This document shows, one piece after another, positions 42,138 to 50,184 of a DNA stretch of 64,000 nt. The position numbers and the translations under genes are program-made. How positions within the stretch are numbered: position 1 is the first letter of the stretch; each line of letters starts with the position of its first letter. Source of the DNA: Clostridium gelidum (GTDB taxonomy: Bacteria; Bacillota; Clostridia; Clostridiales; Clostridiaceae). The stretch lies in the NCBI RefSeq assembly GCF_019977655.1, contig NZ_AP024849.1, forward strand, positions 3,629,001 to 3,693,000, read 5' to 3'. The notes under the pieces were generated by a model. It was not told the DNA's origin, did not search any database, and saw nothing but the letters and a program-made list of their open reading frames with translations.

Positions 42138-42812
42138 ATGAATAGTTTGAAAATGCTTAGAAATGAAAATTTAAAATTCAGCCAAAATCTTACACACAAA
42201 GATAATGAAGTATTTACAGATATAGTTTGTTATTTGAGAGTTAGTAATATAGCTGAAGAAAGTCAAGAAGAAATTATTAGCGACATTTTAAGAATGTTTT
42301 TAGATTGTCAAGAAAATGATAAACCTATAGAGAGTATCATTGGTGAAGATTATAAACAATTTACAGATAATATAATATCAGCCATGAATCCTAAAGTTTC
42401 TATTATAAATAAAATTAAAGAATACTCTAAGATTGCTATAATGGGATTTTGCATACTTCTAACCATAGACTTTGTTTTTGAATATTTACCTAAAATAATA
42501 AAAGAGGGTTTTAATTTTAATTATCAATACCCAATTGAATTAGTTACAATAATAAAATTCATCATTATTATTGTTGTGGCTTCTGCCATTTTCGATTACA
42601 TTGGAAGGAGTAGTTTTGAACTTTCAAGAAAACACTTTTCAAAACTTTCAAAGTTTGTATTGGGAGCTGGTTTTGCTACATTCAGTATATTTCTTGCATT
42701 CTTGCCGAAGTTAACAGGTAATATAGTTATCTTATCTGTAAATATTTCATATATAATAGGTATCATAGTGATCTACTGGGCATATCAAGGAATTAAAAAA
42801 ATAGTAAAGTAA
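42138..42812 (+). CDS. PadR-linked membrane protein (DUF1048/DUF1700-like)
   Basis: This 224-residue protein has a soluble N-terminal helical domain (about 1-95, with EEIISDILRMFLDCQENDKP and IESIIGEDYKQFTDNIISAM), then four hydrophobic segments (near 100-118, 135-150, 170-188, 195-215). The N part resembles the DUF1048/DUF1700 proteins found next to PadR genes. A GGAG site precedes the ATG. Function in membrane stress is only inferred. Confidence 0.7.
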   Translation: MNSLKMLRNENLKFSQNLTHKDNEVFTDIVCYLRVSNIAEESQEEIISDILRMFLDCQENDKPIESIIGEDYKQFTDNIISAMNPKVSIINKIKEYSKIAIMGFCILLTIDFVFEYLPKIIKEGFNFNYQYPIELVTIIKFIIIIVVASAIFDYIGRSSFELSRKHFSKLSKFVLGAGFATFSIFLAFLPKLTGNIVILSVNISYIIGIIVIYWAYQGIKKIVK

Positions 42813-42857
42813 AATACTATTAATAATAAACAATTTTAATTTGCCTATATTCAACTA

Positions 42858-42897
42858 AGAAAAGACTTACCACATTTTTATCCGGTAAGTCTTTTTT
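42858..42897 (+). terminator. Intrinsic terminator of the padR operon
   Basis: AAAAGACTTACC and GGTAAGTCTTTTTT form a stem with T tail. Confidence 0.8.
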
Positions 42898-42939
42898 AGC
42901 AAGACATTATCCAATTTTAGTGAATTTATCACTCACTTA

Positions 42940-42958
42940 TGATATGGTTCACCGTAAC
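42940..42958. repeat. Palindromic repeat family 2, copy 1
   Basis: TGATATGGTTCACCGTAAC, a diverged form of TGATACGGTTCACCGTATCA, preceded by TTTATCACTCACTTA. The rest of 42959-43270 shows only a hairpin (AAAGAAGGA/TCCTTCTTT near 43127-43160) and a possible tiny gene remnant. Confidence 0.55.
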
Positions 42959-43279
42959 TGTCCTAAGTGAGGTTTTTTCATTATTTAAACATATCCATTC
43001 ATAGCTACTATTTCTTTTCATTCGTTAATTATTTAGTGTTATTACCTTGCCTTACAAATACTTTATCTCCAACAAAAGTTAATTTATTTTGCTTAGGTAT
43101 TCTAATTCAAATTCTTAACATAAAAGAAGAAGGAACATACTTCACAACTACTCCTTCTTTTATTCTTATATAATCAACTATACTCACATTTATGTTAAGT
43201 TCTTAATTTCTATATTTATCTCGTCAAACAAACAACTTTTTAATGGCTCGTAAAAATCTGATTTATCAAAAAAAGTTAT

Positions 43280-43774
43280 TCATATAGTAATATATTGACC
43301 AAATAATCCTTTTATCTCGAAATACTTTTCTATTCGTTGTTTAGTTATTTCTCCATCCTTAACTAAATCCATAATTATATTTTCATTAGTAAATGGACTA
43401 TCTTTTAAATTACTAATAATTTTATTATCAGTACTATCAAAGTCTATCTTAGGTACAATATATTTTTCAACTGTTTCTTGATTTAGAAGTTCCATATACT
43501 TTATACATTCTTGGTAACATTGCTTTATTAGAAGAATAGAAATTTCATTTTTATTCTTTCTTCTTTCAATTGTTCTTTCATTTAGTGTTTTGTAAGTCAT
43601 TACATATAAAATAATAACAACAATAACATTTAATATTGCCATGCAGAATCCCCAATTTATATTATGCATATCAAATCCCAAAACAGAAGGTAAATTCATA
43701 TAATCAAATATTATTAAACTTATAATAAATATGATAGATATCTTAATAATATTATTCACAAACCATTTCTTCAT
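43280..43774 (-). CDS. Membrane protein of unknown function
   Basis: This 164-residue protein has two hydrophobic segments (about 7-26 and 41-62), then a charged cytoplasmic helix-rich part (YKTLNERTIERRKNKNEISI). No domain is recognised. GAGG precedes the ATG. An extended -10 (TGGTATAAT, minus strand, near 43835) matching the repeat-family promoter lies upstream. Confidence 0.65.
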   Translation of the reverse strand: MKKWFVNNIIKISIIFIISLIIFDYMNLPSVLGFDMHNINWGFCMAILNVIVVIILYVMTYKTLNERTIERRKNKNEISILLIKQCYQECIKYMELLNQETVEKYIVPKIDFDSTDNKIISNLKDSPFTNENIIMDLVKDGEITKQRIEKYFEIKGLFGQYITI

Positions 43775-43942
43775 AATATTTCCTCTATAAATTCTAAATT
43801 ATCATTCAATTAAATTTTATTTATCATTTAATTATACCACATTTTGTAAACATTTCACTACTTATGATACTGTATTTCCACTGACAAAAATAGCCTTAAG
43901 TAAGTCATGTCAATGCCTAAGGCTACAAACCTCATTTACAAC

Positions 43943-43962
43943 TGATACGGTTCACCATATCA
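43943..43962. repeat. Palindromic repeat family 2, copy 2
   Basis: TGATACGGTTCACCATATCA followed by AGAAAGTGATAACACTTTTC, the flank also seen at the other copies. Confidence 0.6.
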
Positions 43963-44062
43963 ATAGAAAGTGATAACACTTTTCTATCACTTATATAGCA
44001 AATTCTTTTGTGCGAAATAACAAGTCCCCTTTAGATACTTCTTATAAATATATTTTCAATTT

Positions 44063-44647
44063 TTATTCGAATGTTTTTAATTCCTTTAAGAAAATCTTCA
44101 AAAATATTGTTGCCATTTCTTCCGGCGGAGTTGATGCATCACTATCAAACCACTGCTTAATTATTCCTAGAAAACCAAATATAATATAGGAATCAAAATA
44201 ATTATTAATTACTGTATTTTTTTCTGATTTATTTTGTTTTATACAAAGTTTACTTTTTACAGTAATGTTTATTTTATCTAAAAATGAAATATTTCCATGT
44301 CCACCCATTAATGCTTTACCAAAACTTATATTGTCTTTAAACCATTCAAACAGTTCAACAAGAGGAGTATATTGTTTATTGGCAAAATTATATTTATCAA
44401 ATTCCTTTGGATTAATTTTACTTAAAATTTGAGTAATTTCTTTAAGTGCTTCATTTTCACTTTTTTCCATTAGATCATATATATCACTATAATGCAAATA
44501 AAAAGTGCCACGATTGAGATCTGCCCGTTCAGTTAAATCTTTCACTGTAATTTTTTCTAATTTTTTTTCGTGCATCAATTCAATGAGAGTATCCCTTAAT
44601 ATTTTCTTGGTTTTTCTAATTCTTCTGTCTTGGATTCGTTTATCCAT
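44063..44647 (-). CDS. TetR/AcrR family regulator
   Basis: The start is ATG 44647 (MDKRIQDRRIRKTKKILRDT), with AAAGGA 9 bases upstream; it is 194 residues. The HTH reads KKLEKITVKDLTERADLNRG, TFYLHYSDIYDLMEKSENEA. The C-terminal helical domain ends EEMATIFLKIFLKELKTFE. It is divergent from the CruF-like membrane gene at 44951 with inverted repeats between them, so it likely represses that gene. Confidence 0.87.
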   Translation of the reverse strand: MDKRIQDRRIRKTKKILRDTLIELMHEKKLEKITVKDLTERADLNRGTFYLHYSDIYDLMEKSENEALKEITQILSKINPKEFDKYNFANKQYTPLVELFEWFKDNISFGKALMGGHGNISFLDKINITVKSKLCIKQNKSEKNTVINNYFDSYIIFGFLGIIKQWFDSDASTPPEEMATIFLKIFLKELKTFE

Positions 44648-44679
44648 ATACTTAATCCTTTCAAAAAAAAACAATAATA

Positions 44680-44719
44680 TTGAACATTTTTAATTTTTAT
44701 GTTCAATATAGAACATAAA
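44680..44719. promoter_or_regulatory. Overlapping TetR operators
   Basis: TTTATGTTC-AATATA-GAACATAAA (44696-44719) is a near-perfect palindrome. TTGAACAT (about 44680) and ATGTTCAA form a second inverted pair with it. Confidence 0.6.
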
Positions 44720-44950
44720 TTAAATTATTGCTTAGTGTATTTTTTTATTTCCTAAATTATAATAAATGCAAGCCTATATTTCAACACATTGTTTATTTTT
44801 GCTTAGTGTGTTTTTTCGTATTACTGAAGGAGGTGAACTTATATTAAATAAAAAGAATTTCAGAAAATGGCCTAGCTTATCGGTTCAGAAAAAAGTTAAC
44901 TAAATTTTAGAATTTGATTATTAAAAATATCGGACAAGGAGATGATAATT

Positions 44951-45817
44951 ATGGCAAATATAAATTTAAATACTAATGAAAATGTTGCTGTTAAGATTGG
45001 TGGAAATAAAAAGTTAGATTACATTAATTGGTGTGCTGTTACTCTAATTGTAATTATAACATTGTTGATGAAGTTTAATATAATTACTAACGTAACAGGT
45101 CGTATATTTATTCCTATGTTTATTTTTGCATGGATTCACGGAACTCAACGTTATGGACTAAAAAACATGGGCATATGGTTTATACTTACATGGATTGTAA
45201 GTAATCTCTTTGAAGGCTTAAGCATTATGACTGGATTTCCTTTTGGACATTACTATTATGCAGGAGAAATGGGCCCTCGTATTTGGAATGTTCCTATATT
45301 TATCATGGTTGCTTATTTTGCTATTTCCTACACATCTTGGACAGTAACGCACGTAGTAACAAGTCACTTCAATAAAAAGATTGAAGGGATTTACAAATTC
45401 ATTATTCCAATAACTTCAGCCTTACTGATGACTATGTGGGATCTTGTAACTGATCCTCAAGCTTCTACTGTAAGTTCTAGCTGGATTTGGAAAGACGGAG
45501 GAAACTATTTTGGTGTACCAATATCCAATTTTATAGGATGGGTTTTTGTTGTGTATTTTTTCTCACAAATATTCACACTATTTATTTCCAATAAAAACTT
45601 AGATTTTAGCAAGAATAGTTTAACTTCAAAAAAGATGTATTGGGTTCAGCCTTGCATAATCTATTTGGCTATGGGTCTAGGTGTTGTTATAGACGGATTT
45701 ACACATGTTGAACATACCGAAATATATGCTTCTATGGGCATGATAGCTTTTTTCACAGTAGTTTTTAACGCAGGCATTGGATTACTAAATATTAAAAACT
45801 CCAAGGAATTATGTTAA
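44951..45817 (+). CDS. Carotenoid-biosynthesis (CruF/DUF422) type membrane protein
   Basis: I start at ATG 44951 (MANINLNTNENVAVKIGGNK), with AAGGAG in place; the ATG at 44942 overlaps it. It is 288 residues with about seven hydrophobic segments. NLFEGLSIMTGFPFGHYYYA, MTMWDLVTDPQASTVSSSWI and WIWKDGGNYFGVPISNFIGW are the carotenoid-synthesis DUF422 signature (Glu and Asp in membrane helices). Family enzymes hydrate or hydroxylate carotenoids, but clostridia lack carotenoid clusters, so another lipid substrate is likely. Paired with the divergent TetR. Confidence 0.82.
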   Translation: MANINLNTNENVAVKIGGNKKLDYINWCAVTLIVIITLLMKFNIITNVTGRIFIPMFIFAWIHGTQRYGLKNMGIWFILTWIVSNLFEGLSIMTGFPFGHYYYAGEMGPRIWNVPIFIMVAYFAISYTSWTVTHVVTSHFNKKIEGIYKFIIPITSALLMTMWDLVTDPQASTVSSSWIWKDGGNYFGVPISNFIGWVFVVYFFSQIFTLFISNKNLDFSKNSLTSKKMYWVQPCIIYLAMGLGVVIDGFTHVEHTEIYASMGMIAFFTVVFNAGIGLLNIKNSKELC

Positions 45818-45984
45818 TTGTGAATGAGGCTGGTGACAGTCCATCAAGGGTGTTGTACTGTTTACAACTCAACGAATATTCAAGTGATATAATATCATTC
45901 AATCTTCAAAAAACAGCATTTTTTTAATTTCTATATAAAGTCCCCACATAATCAGCATTATCATATACTAATTTTTATATTTAT

Positions 45985-46290
45985 AGAATTTATCAACAAC
46001 CTTCTTCTGTAAAAAAATAAGAAGGAGAACCTCCTCCATCTGGACTTGGTTCTCCTTCACTCCTTAGGTACATTATTAAATTATCATTTATAAAGGAAAC
46101 TCGACTCGTATACACTCTCTGAGTAAGTGATTCACATCAAATCATAGATTTGAGTTCTCTACTTAAGTTCTATTGATTCAATCTCCCTAGTTTTGCGTAT
46201 ATTTATTTTGAGATTAACATATGCAACAGTTTCTTTTGTTGCTCCATTAAAGTTCAGTTTTATAGCATTGTTCCAAATTGTGCTAGTCTC
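45985..46290 (-). pseudogene. Serine recombinase C-terminal remnant 1
   Basis: The minus strand reads MEQQKKLLHMLISK then broken frames, and later FINDNLIMYLRSEGEPSPDG, GGSPSYFFTEEG. The same parts occur at 48870-49115, where they are in one frame (LLHMLISKITISQTREIESI, ELNINDNLIMYLSNRGEP). Here a 60-bp stretch with CTCTGAGTAAGTGATTC interrupts them. Probably the C terminus of a large serine recombinase. Confidence 0.55.
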
Positions 46291-46319
46291 TCTTTTACAA
46301 AATCATATAAAACCTCTAT

Positions 46320-47306
46320 TTAATTTTTTCTTTTCAATGGTATTAATAAATCAATCTGTTCAAACTTTTTTTCTTTTGAATCCATTTTAGTAAAATACTC
46401 ATATACATTCATATGCTCTTCAATATATCCGCACATTCCTCTTGGTTCTCTATTATAATCAAGTACATATTCATCATTATTGTTTACCCATCTTTCTAAC
46501 TGTTTCCATTCGTTGAAATTTCCAATTTTAATACAGTGAGCACCATACTTCCCTCCAGCAAAACTCTTTTTTTCTAATGGAACTGGTACTTCAAAATCTT
46601 TTGGTATTGTAATCCAATACTCATACCCATATTTTCCTTCTGAATCTGGTTCTCCAGGATTATTAAATCCATAAACCTTTGCATCTGGTTTATATTTTAA
46701 TAATTCGCTTTCCTCTACAAATTCAATTAACATTCTCATTGCCATATCTTCTGGTTCTTTACCATATGCGTGAATTGAAGCTACATTCATAGGTGGTAAA
46801 CATACTATTCTTACATTTTTTAACGCATCTAATACATTATTAGCCATTCTCAAATCCTCCATTTCTATTTTTTTCGCATTAAACGATTTGTTTATATCTG
46901 CTATATCTGAAATAGTATGAAGAAAGGTTCCATCATCTAATACCTTTTCAAGCATATTCTTTTCATTTATATCATTCAATTTACCAATAAACATTAAAAT
47001 AGCATTCTTAACATCATCAAGAGCTTTAATATCATAGTTCACTTCTTCCAATTTATCATTTAAGGCTTCTATAGCATATGATATTTCATTATTTTTGAGT
47101 ATCTGCTCAATTTCCTTTAATGATAATCTAAGCTTTCTCAAAATCATAATTTGCTTAAGTCTTTTTATAACTTCATCATCATATGTTCTATATGCATAAC
47201 CTTCTTTTTTTAAGCTCTCAATTAATCCAATCTCTTCATAATATCGTAATGTTCTTGTTGAAATTTTGAATATCTTAGATACCTGACTAATGGTCTGCAG
47301 TTCCAT
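46320..47306 (-). CDS. MerR-family regulator with effector-binding domain
   Basis: The 328-residue protein has an N-terminal MerR HTH (TISQVSKIFKISTRTLRYYE, EIGLIESLKKEGYAYRTYDD) and a coiled-coil dimer helix (LNDKLEEVNYDIKALDDVKN). The C-terminal GyrI-like effector domain runs from about 165 (VRIVCLPPMNVASIHAYGKE ... YEYWITIPKDFEVPVPLEKK). It is a BmrR-like multidrug-sensing design. AAGGGAG precedes the ATG. No target is adjacent. Confidence 0.88.
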   Translation of the reverse strand: MELQTISQVSKIFKISTRTLRYYEEIGLIESLKKEGYAYRTYDDEVIKRLKQIMILRKLRLSLKEIEQILKNNEISYAIEALNDKLEEVNYDIKALDDVKNAILMFIGKLNDINEKNMLEKVLDDGTFLHTISDIADINKSFNAKKIEMEDLRMANNVLDALKNVRIVCLPPMNVASIHAYGKEPEDMAMRMLIEFVEESELLKYKPDAKVYGFNNPGEPDSEGKYGYEYWITIPKDFEVPVPLEKKSFAGGKYGAHCIKIGNFNEWKQLERWVNNNDEYVLDYNREPRGMCGYIEEHMNVYEYFTKMDSKEKKFEQIDLLIPLKRKN

Positions 47307-47393
47307 ATCAAATCTCCCTTCAAGTACTAATATAATACATTACGCCGCGTCAAAGTAAATACTAAAATATTGAATTTTAAATCACCTTACTTA

Positions 47394-47413
47394 TGATATG
47401 ATTCACCGTATCA
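47394..47413. repeat. Palindromic repeat family 2, copy 3
   Basis: TGATATGATTCACCGTATCA followed by GTAGTAAGTGATAACACTTT. Confidence 0.6.
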
Positions 47414-47584
47414 GTAGTAAGTGATAACACTTTTAACTGTTACACCATATGAGAAGAAAATTACTTACTAGGGATAAAATAAACTTATAGTATTTCTTTG
47501 ATTTAGAATTAGATATCTTTAATTACAGCCTGTTCTAAATTCTTATACTCAACTATGTATGGACATTGTTTATTCATAAAAATA

Positions 47585-48370
47585 CTAATCATTCTTGTTC
47601 ATTTTCGCTAATTCTGTGTATTTTATACCTGGATGAGTATATCTTCTTCTACTTTGTGTCTTGTTTTTGTAGTTTATTGCCTTATTGGGACAATATTGAA
47701 TACATGCAACACATTGCTCGCAATGATGTTTAAAATATGGTCTATTATTATCATCTAAATCAATATTGCCTACAGGGCATACTTTTTTACAGATACCACA
47801 GCCAATGCAGTCTTGAGAAACATTATAATTTTTATCCATATTAGGAGTGAATTTAATTAAAATCCTGTAAACTATTTCTTGAAACGGCTCTGTGATAGAC
47901 AATTTATTAGTTTCTTTGTTCTTTATTGATTGAATAATCTGAACAAAATCTTTTTGTGATTGTTTAGTTTCTTCTTCAAGAGTATCACGCATATCATATG
48001 CTACAACATAATTAGAAAACATATCAAGCATTTTGGCATAATGTAGGGTTATATTTTTTCTTTTTAACAAATGCTTTATATGAATAAGTGCGTTGCCTTC
48101 ATACTTACCGCAGGTTGTAACTGCGTAATAATATGTATTAGGATTGTTTTTTAGATTGAGGTTTAATATAAATTCACGAACTTTTTGTGGTTCTCCTCTA
48201 AAATAAGTTGGGTAAACAAATCCTATTGTTTCGTATCCTGATTGTAAGTCATAATGCTTACTGTTACCCATTGAAATAATTTCGCAATTTTCCATTTCCT
48301 TTGCAATATCTTTTGCCACTTTTAAACTGTTTCCAGTACCTGAAAAATAAAATACAATGTTTTTACTCAT
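47585..48370 (-). CDS. EFR1-type flavodoxin/ferredoxin fusion protein
   Basis: The 261-residue protein has an N-terminal flavodoxin-like domain with FMN loop IVFYFSGTGNSLKVAKDIAK and GFVYPTYFRGEPQKV, a helical middle, and two 4Fe-4S motifs CIGCGICKKVCPVGNIDLDD and CEQCVACIQYCPNKAINYKN. It fits the EFR1 family of anaerobes (electron transfer, cytoplasmic). An operator like that of the ArsR gene lies upstream at 48401. GAGGTG precedes the ATG. Confidence 0.9.
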   Translation of the reverse strand: MSKNIVFYFSGTGNSLKVAKDIAKEMENCEIISMGNSKHYDLQSGYETIGFVYPTYFRGEPQKVREFILNLNLKNNPNTYYYAVTTCGKYEGNALIHIKHLLKRKNITLHYAKMLDMFSNYVVAYDMRDTLEEETKQSQKDFVQIIQSIKNKETNKLSITEPFQEIVYRILIKFTPNMDKNYNVSQDCIGCGICKKVCPVGNIDLDDNNRPYFKHHCEQCVACIQYCPNKAINYKNKTQSRRRYTHPGIKYTELAKMNKND

Positions 48371-48400
48371 AGTTTAGCACCTCATTTTTTTATTTTGTTT

Positions 48401-48420
48401 ATGTGCGCACAAATGCACAT
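48401..48420. promoter_or_regulatory. ArsR-type operator upstream of the EFR1 gene
   Basis: ATGTGCGCACAAATGCACAT, arms ATGTGC/GCACAT. It closely resembles the 48820 site. Confidence 0.6.
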
Positions 48421-48460
48421 ATATGATTAACAAAAAGGGCATTTCTGCCGTTTTTATTGC

Positions 48461-48799
48461 CTACTTAGATTTTGTAATTTCCATAAGCCTTTTTAAGTTT
48501 TCTGTTGTTTCTGCAAATTTATCAAGGATAAATGTACTATTCACTTCATAAAATACATACCTGTTTATTTTGGTTTTACTAATAATTCCATAACGGCTCA
48601 TTAAATCCAAGTGTCTTGAAATTACTGACCTGTCTTGTGTAAAATTTTCAGCAATTTCATTAACGCTTTTTTTTCCACTACTAGCAATATACACCAGTAT
48701 TTTGCTTCTTACTGGGTCAAACAAAGCCTTATAAAAATCAAAATCAATACTATCTTCAATAAAATTACCACATGCTAATGCGTTATGTTCGTTTCCCAT
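48461..48799 (-). CDS. ArsR-type winged-helix regulator
   Basis: The start is ATG 48799 (MGNEHNALACGNFIEDSIDF), with AAGGTGGTG upstream; it is 112 residues. The winged helix reads FYKALFDPVRSKILVYIASS, GKKSVNEIAENFTQDRSVIS, RHLDLMSRYGIISKTKINRY. A single Cys near the N terminus. Identical-looking operators before this gene and EFR1 indicate autoregulation and control of EFR1 (inference). Confidence 0.85.
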   Translation of the reverse strand: MGNEHNALACGNFIEDSIDFDFYKALFDPVRSKILVYIASSGKKSVNEIAENFTQDRSVISRHLDLMSRYGIISKTKINRYVFYEVNSTFILDKFAETTENLKRLMEITKSK

Positions 48800-48819
48800 T
48801 TTATCACCACCTTTATTAT

Positions 48820-48839
48820 ATGTGCACACTAATGCACAT
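48820..48839. promoter_or_regulatory. ArsR-type operator upstream of its own gene
   Basis: ATGTGCACACTAATGCACAT, arms ATGTGCA/TGCACAT, about 20 bp before the start codon of the 48461-48799 gene. Confidence 0.6.
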
Positions 48840-48869
48840 GTCAAGAATTTTTTGTATTTTTCTTCATTA

Positions 48870-49115
48870 TTATATGCAAATTTTTATATTCACAGGATTT
48901 ATCATCAGCTTTCTTCTATAAACAAAATAAGAAGGAGAACCTCCTCCATTATCATCTAGAATTGGTTCTCCTCTATTACTTAGATACATTATTAAGTTAT
49001 CATTTATATTAAGCTCTATTGATTCAATTTCCCTAGTTTGGCTTATAGTTATTTTTGATATTAGCATATGCAACAGTTTCTTTTGTTGTTCCCTTGAAGT
49101 ATGCTTGATAGCCAT
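48870..49115 (-). pseudogene. Serine recombinase C-terminal remnant 2
   Basis: An 81-codon frame reads KKLLHMLISKITISQTREIE, SIELNINDNLIMYLSNRGEP, ILDDNGGGSPSYFVYRRKLM. This matches the extreme C-terminal part of large serine recombinases (SpoIVCA/TnpX-like). The catalytic N-terminal domain is absent and no ribosome site fits the ATG, so it is a remnant, not a gene. Confidence 0.6.
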
Positions 49116-49153
49116 AGCATAATTACTTAGTTTAACATACTATCCTTTATTTG

Positions 49154-49173
49154 TGATACGGTTCACCGTATCA
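49154..49173. repeat. Palindromic repeat family 2, copy 4 (consensus)
   Basis: TGATACGGTTCACCGTATCA is perfectly palindromic except the TC centre, followed by TTTGTAAGTGATAACCCTTT. Confidence 0.65.
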
Positions 49174-49257
49174 TTTGTAAGTGATAACCCTTTTTTATCG
49201 AAAAAGGATACCTTTTACGATATCCTTTAAAATTTATCTAATTACTTTAATGAGTCT

Positions 49258-49502
49258 TTGTTATTCTGAGGACTTCTATTTCTTCCTCCGTTAATCCTGT
49301 AAGTTTTTTTATTGCTTCATTATCTAATCCTATTTCTATTGCCCTTATTGCTGTATCCAATGAATTTTTTTAATTCCTTCTTGTATCCCTTTTTTTCTTC
49401 CATCTTCAACTAGCATTTCTCCAAGCTTTGTCATACTTATCTCCTCATTTACTTTTTCCAAATCTTTTACGTCCAAAAATTTGTCTGCAAATGCATATAG
49501 CA
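49258..49502 (-). pseudogene. Rpn family nuclease/transposase remnant
   Basis: MLYAFADKFLDVKDLEKVNE, EISMTKLGEMLVEDGRKKGI, QEGIKKIHWIQQ then a stop; another frame continues AIRAIEIGLDNEAIKKLTGL, TEEEIEVLR. Truncated at its N terminus and frameshifted. Its 5' break is fused to the kinase fragment at 49503. Confidence 0.7.
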
Positions 49503-50047
49503 TTGATTACGAAATAAAGAAAATTGATGACTATATAGAACAAGTTCTTTACTATTCAAAAATTGATAATGCAAACAAGGATTATATTATAAAAGAAATT
49601 TCTTTATCTACTGCTGTAATAAACACAATAAAGAAAAACTCTAGAGATTTTATAAACAAAAAAATATCCGTCGATATAGACGGTATTCAAGATTCAGTAT
49701 ACAGTGATGCTAAATGGATAGAATTTATCTTAAACCAAATAATAGGAAATTCAATTAAATACTGTGAAGAAAAAAAAGGAAAGCTAACAGTATATTCTAC
49801 TAAAAATGAAAATAATATAATACTCGCTATAGAGGACAATGGTATAGGTATTATAAATAAAGATATAAATAGAGTTTTTGAAAAAGGCTTTACAGGAGAA
49901 AACGGAAGAATATTTGGCAAGTCTACTGGCATAGGACTTTATTTATGCAAAAGTCTTTGTGATAAACTTGGATTAGGATTGAGTTTAACTTCAAAAGCTG
50001 GAAAAGGTACTAAGGTTAACATTATATTCCCTATTGGTAATAGTTAG
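49503..50047 (+). pseudogene. BceS-type sensor histidine kinase, 5'-truncated
   Basis: From about 49503 the frame reads DYEIKKIDDYIEQVLYYSKI, DNANKDYIIKEISLSTAVIN (region after the H-box), FILNQIIGNSIKYCEEKKGK (N-box), LAIEDNGIGIINKDINRVFE and GIGLYLCKSLCDKLGLGLSL. These are typical of bacitracin-sensing BceS kinases. The membrane part and phospho-accepting His region are missing. The frame upstream of 49503 is antisense Rpn sequence, so no functional start exists. Confidence 0.75.
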
Positions 50048-50061
50048 TTCATTAAAGTAAT

Positions 50062-50131
50062 ACTTTTGACACTTTTGTGACACTTTTAGTTCACTTTTGT
50101 GGGGATTTCCATATGGATGCTCCTATATAAT
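50062..50131 (+). promoter_or_regulatory. Promoter with four ACTTTTG-type direct repeats
   Basis: ACTTTTGAC, ACTTTTGTGAC, ACTTTTAGTTC and ACTTTTGTGGG (50062-50103) recur with 9-11 bp spacing, upstream of TATAAT (50126-50131) that lacks a good -35. This is the arrangement expected for activation by an OmpR-type regulator, possibly the one at 52219. Confidence 0.55.
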
Positions 50132-50184
50132 AAAGTTGTACCAAGGAAATGGTTCAATAAATAAATTTAAAGGAGCGAAAAATT

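Noticed and set aside
43029..43105. Minus-strand short frame ending RIPKQNKLTFVGDKVFVRQG
   Set aside because: It looks like the last strands of an AlbA_2/Schlafen-type protein, but is too short to name or to list as a pseudogene with confidence.
46193..46390. Plus-strand 65-residue hydrophobic frame
   Set aside because: Antisense to the recombinase remnant and the MerR gene end; no start signals.
47509..47577. 22-codon ORF (MNKQCPYIVEYKNLEQAVIK) after the EFR1 gene
   Set aside because: It has no ribosome site and no recognised family; it may be a relic of another gene's end.
48870..49115. An intact small gene of 81 codons
   Set aside because: The sequence is a serine recombinase C terminus with no matching ribosome site, so it was listed as a remnant.
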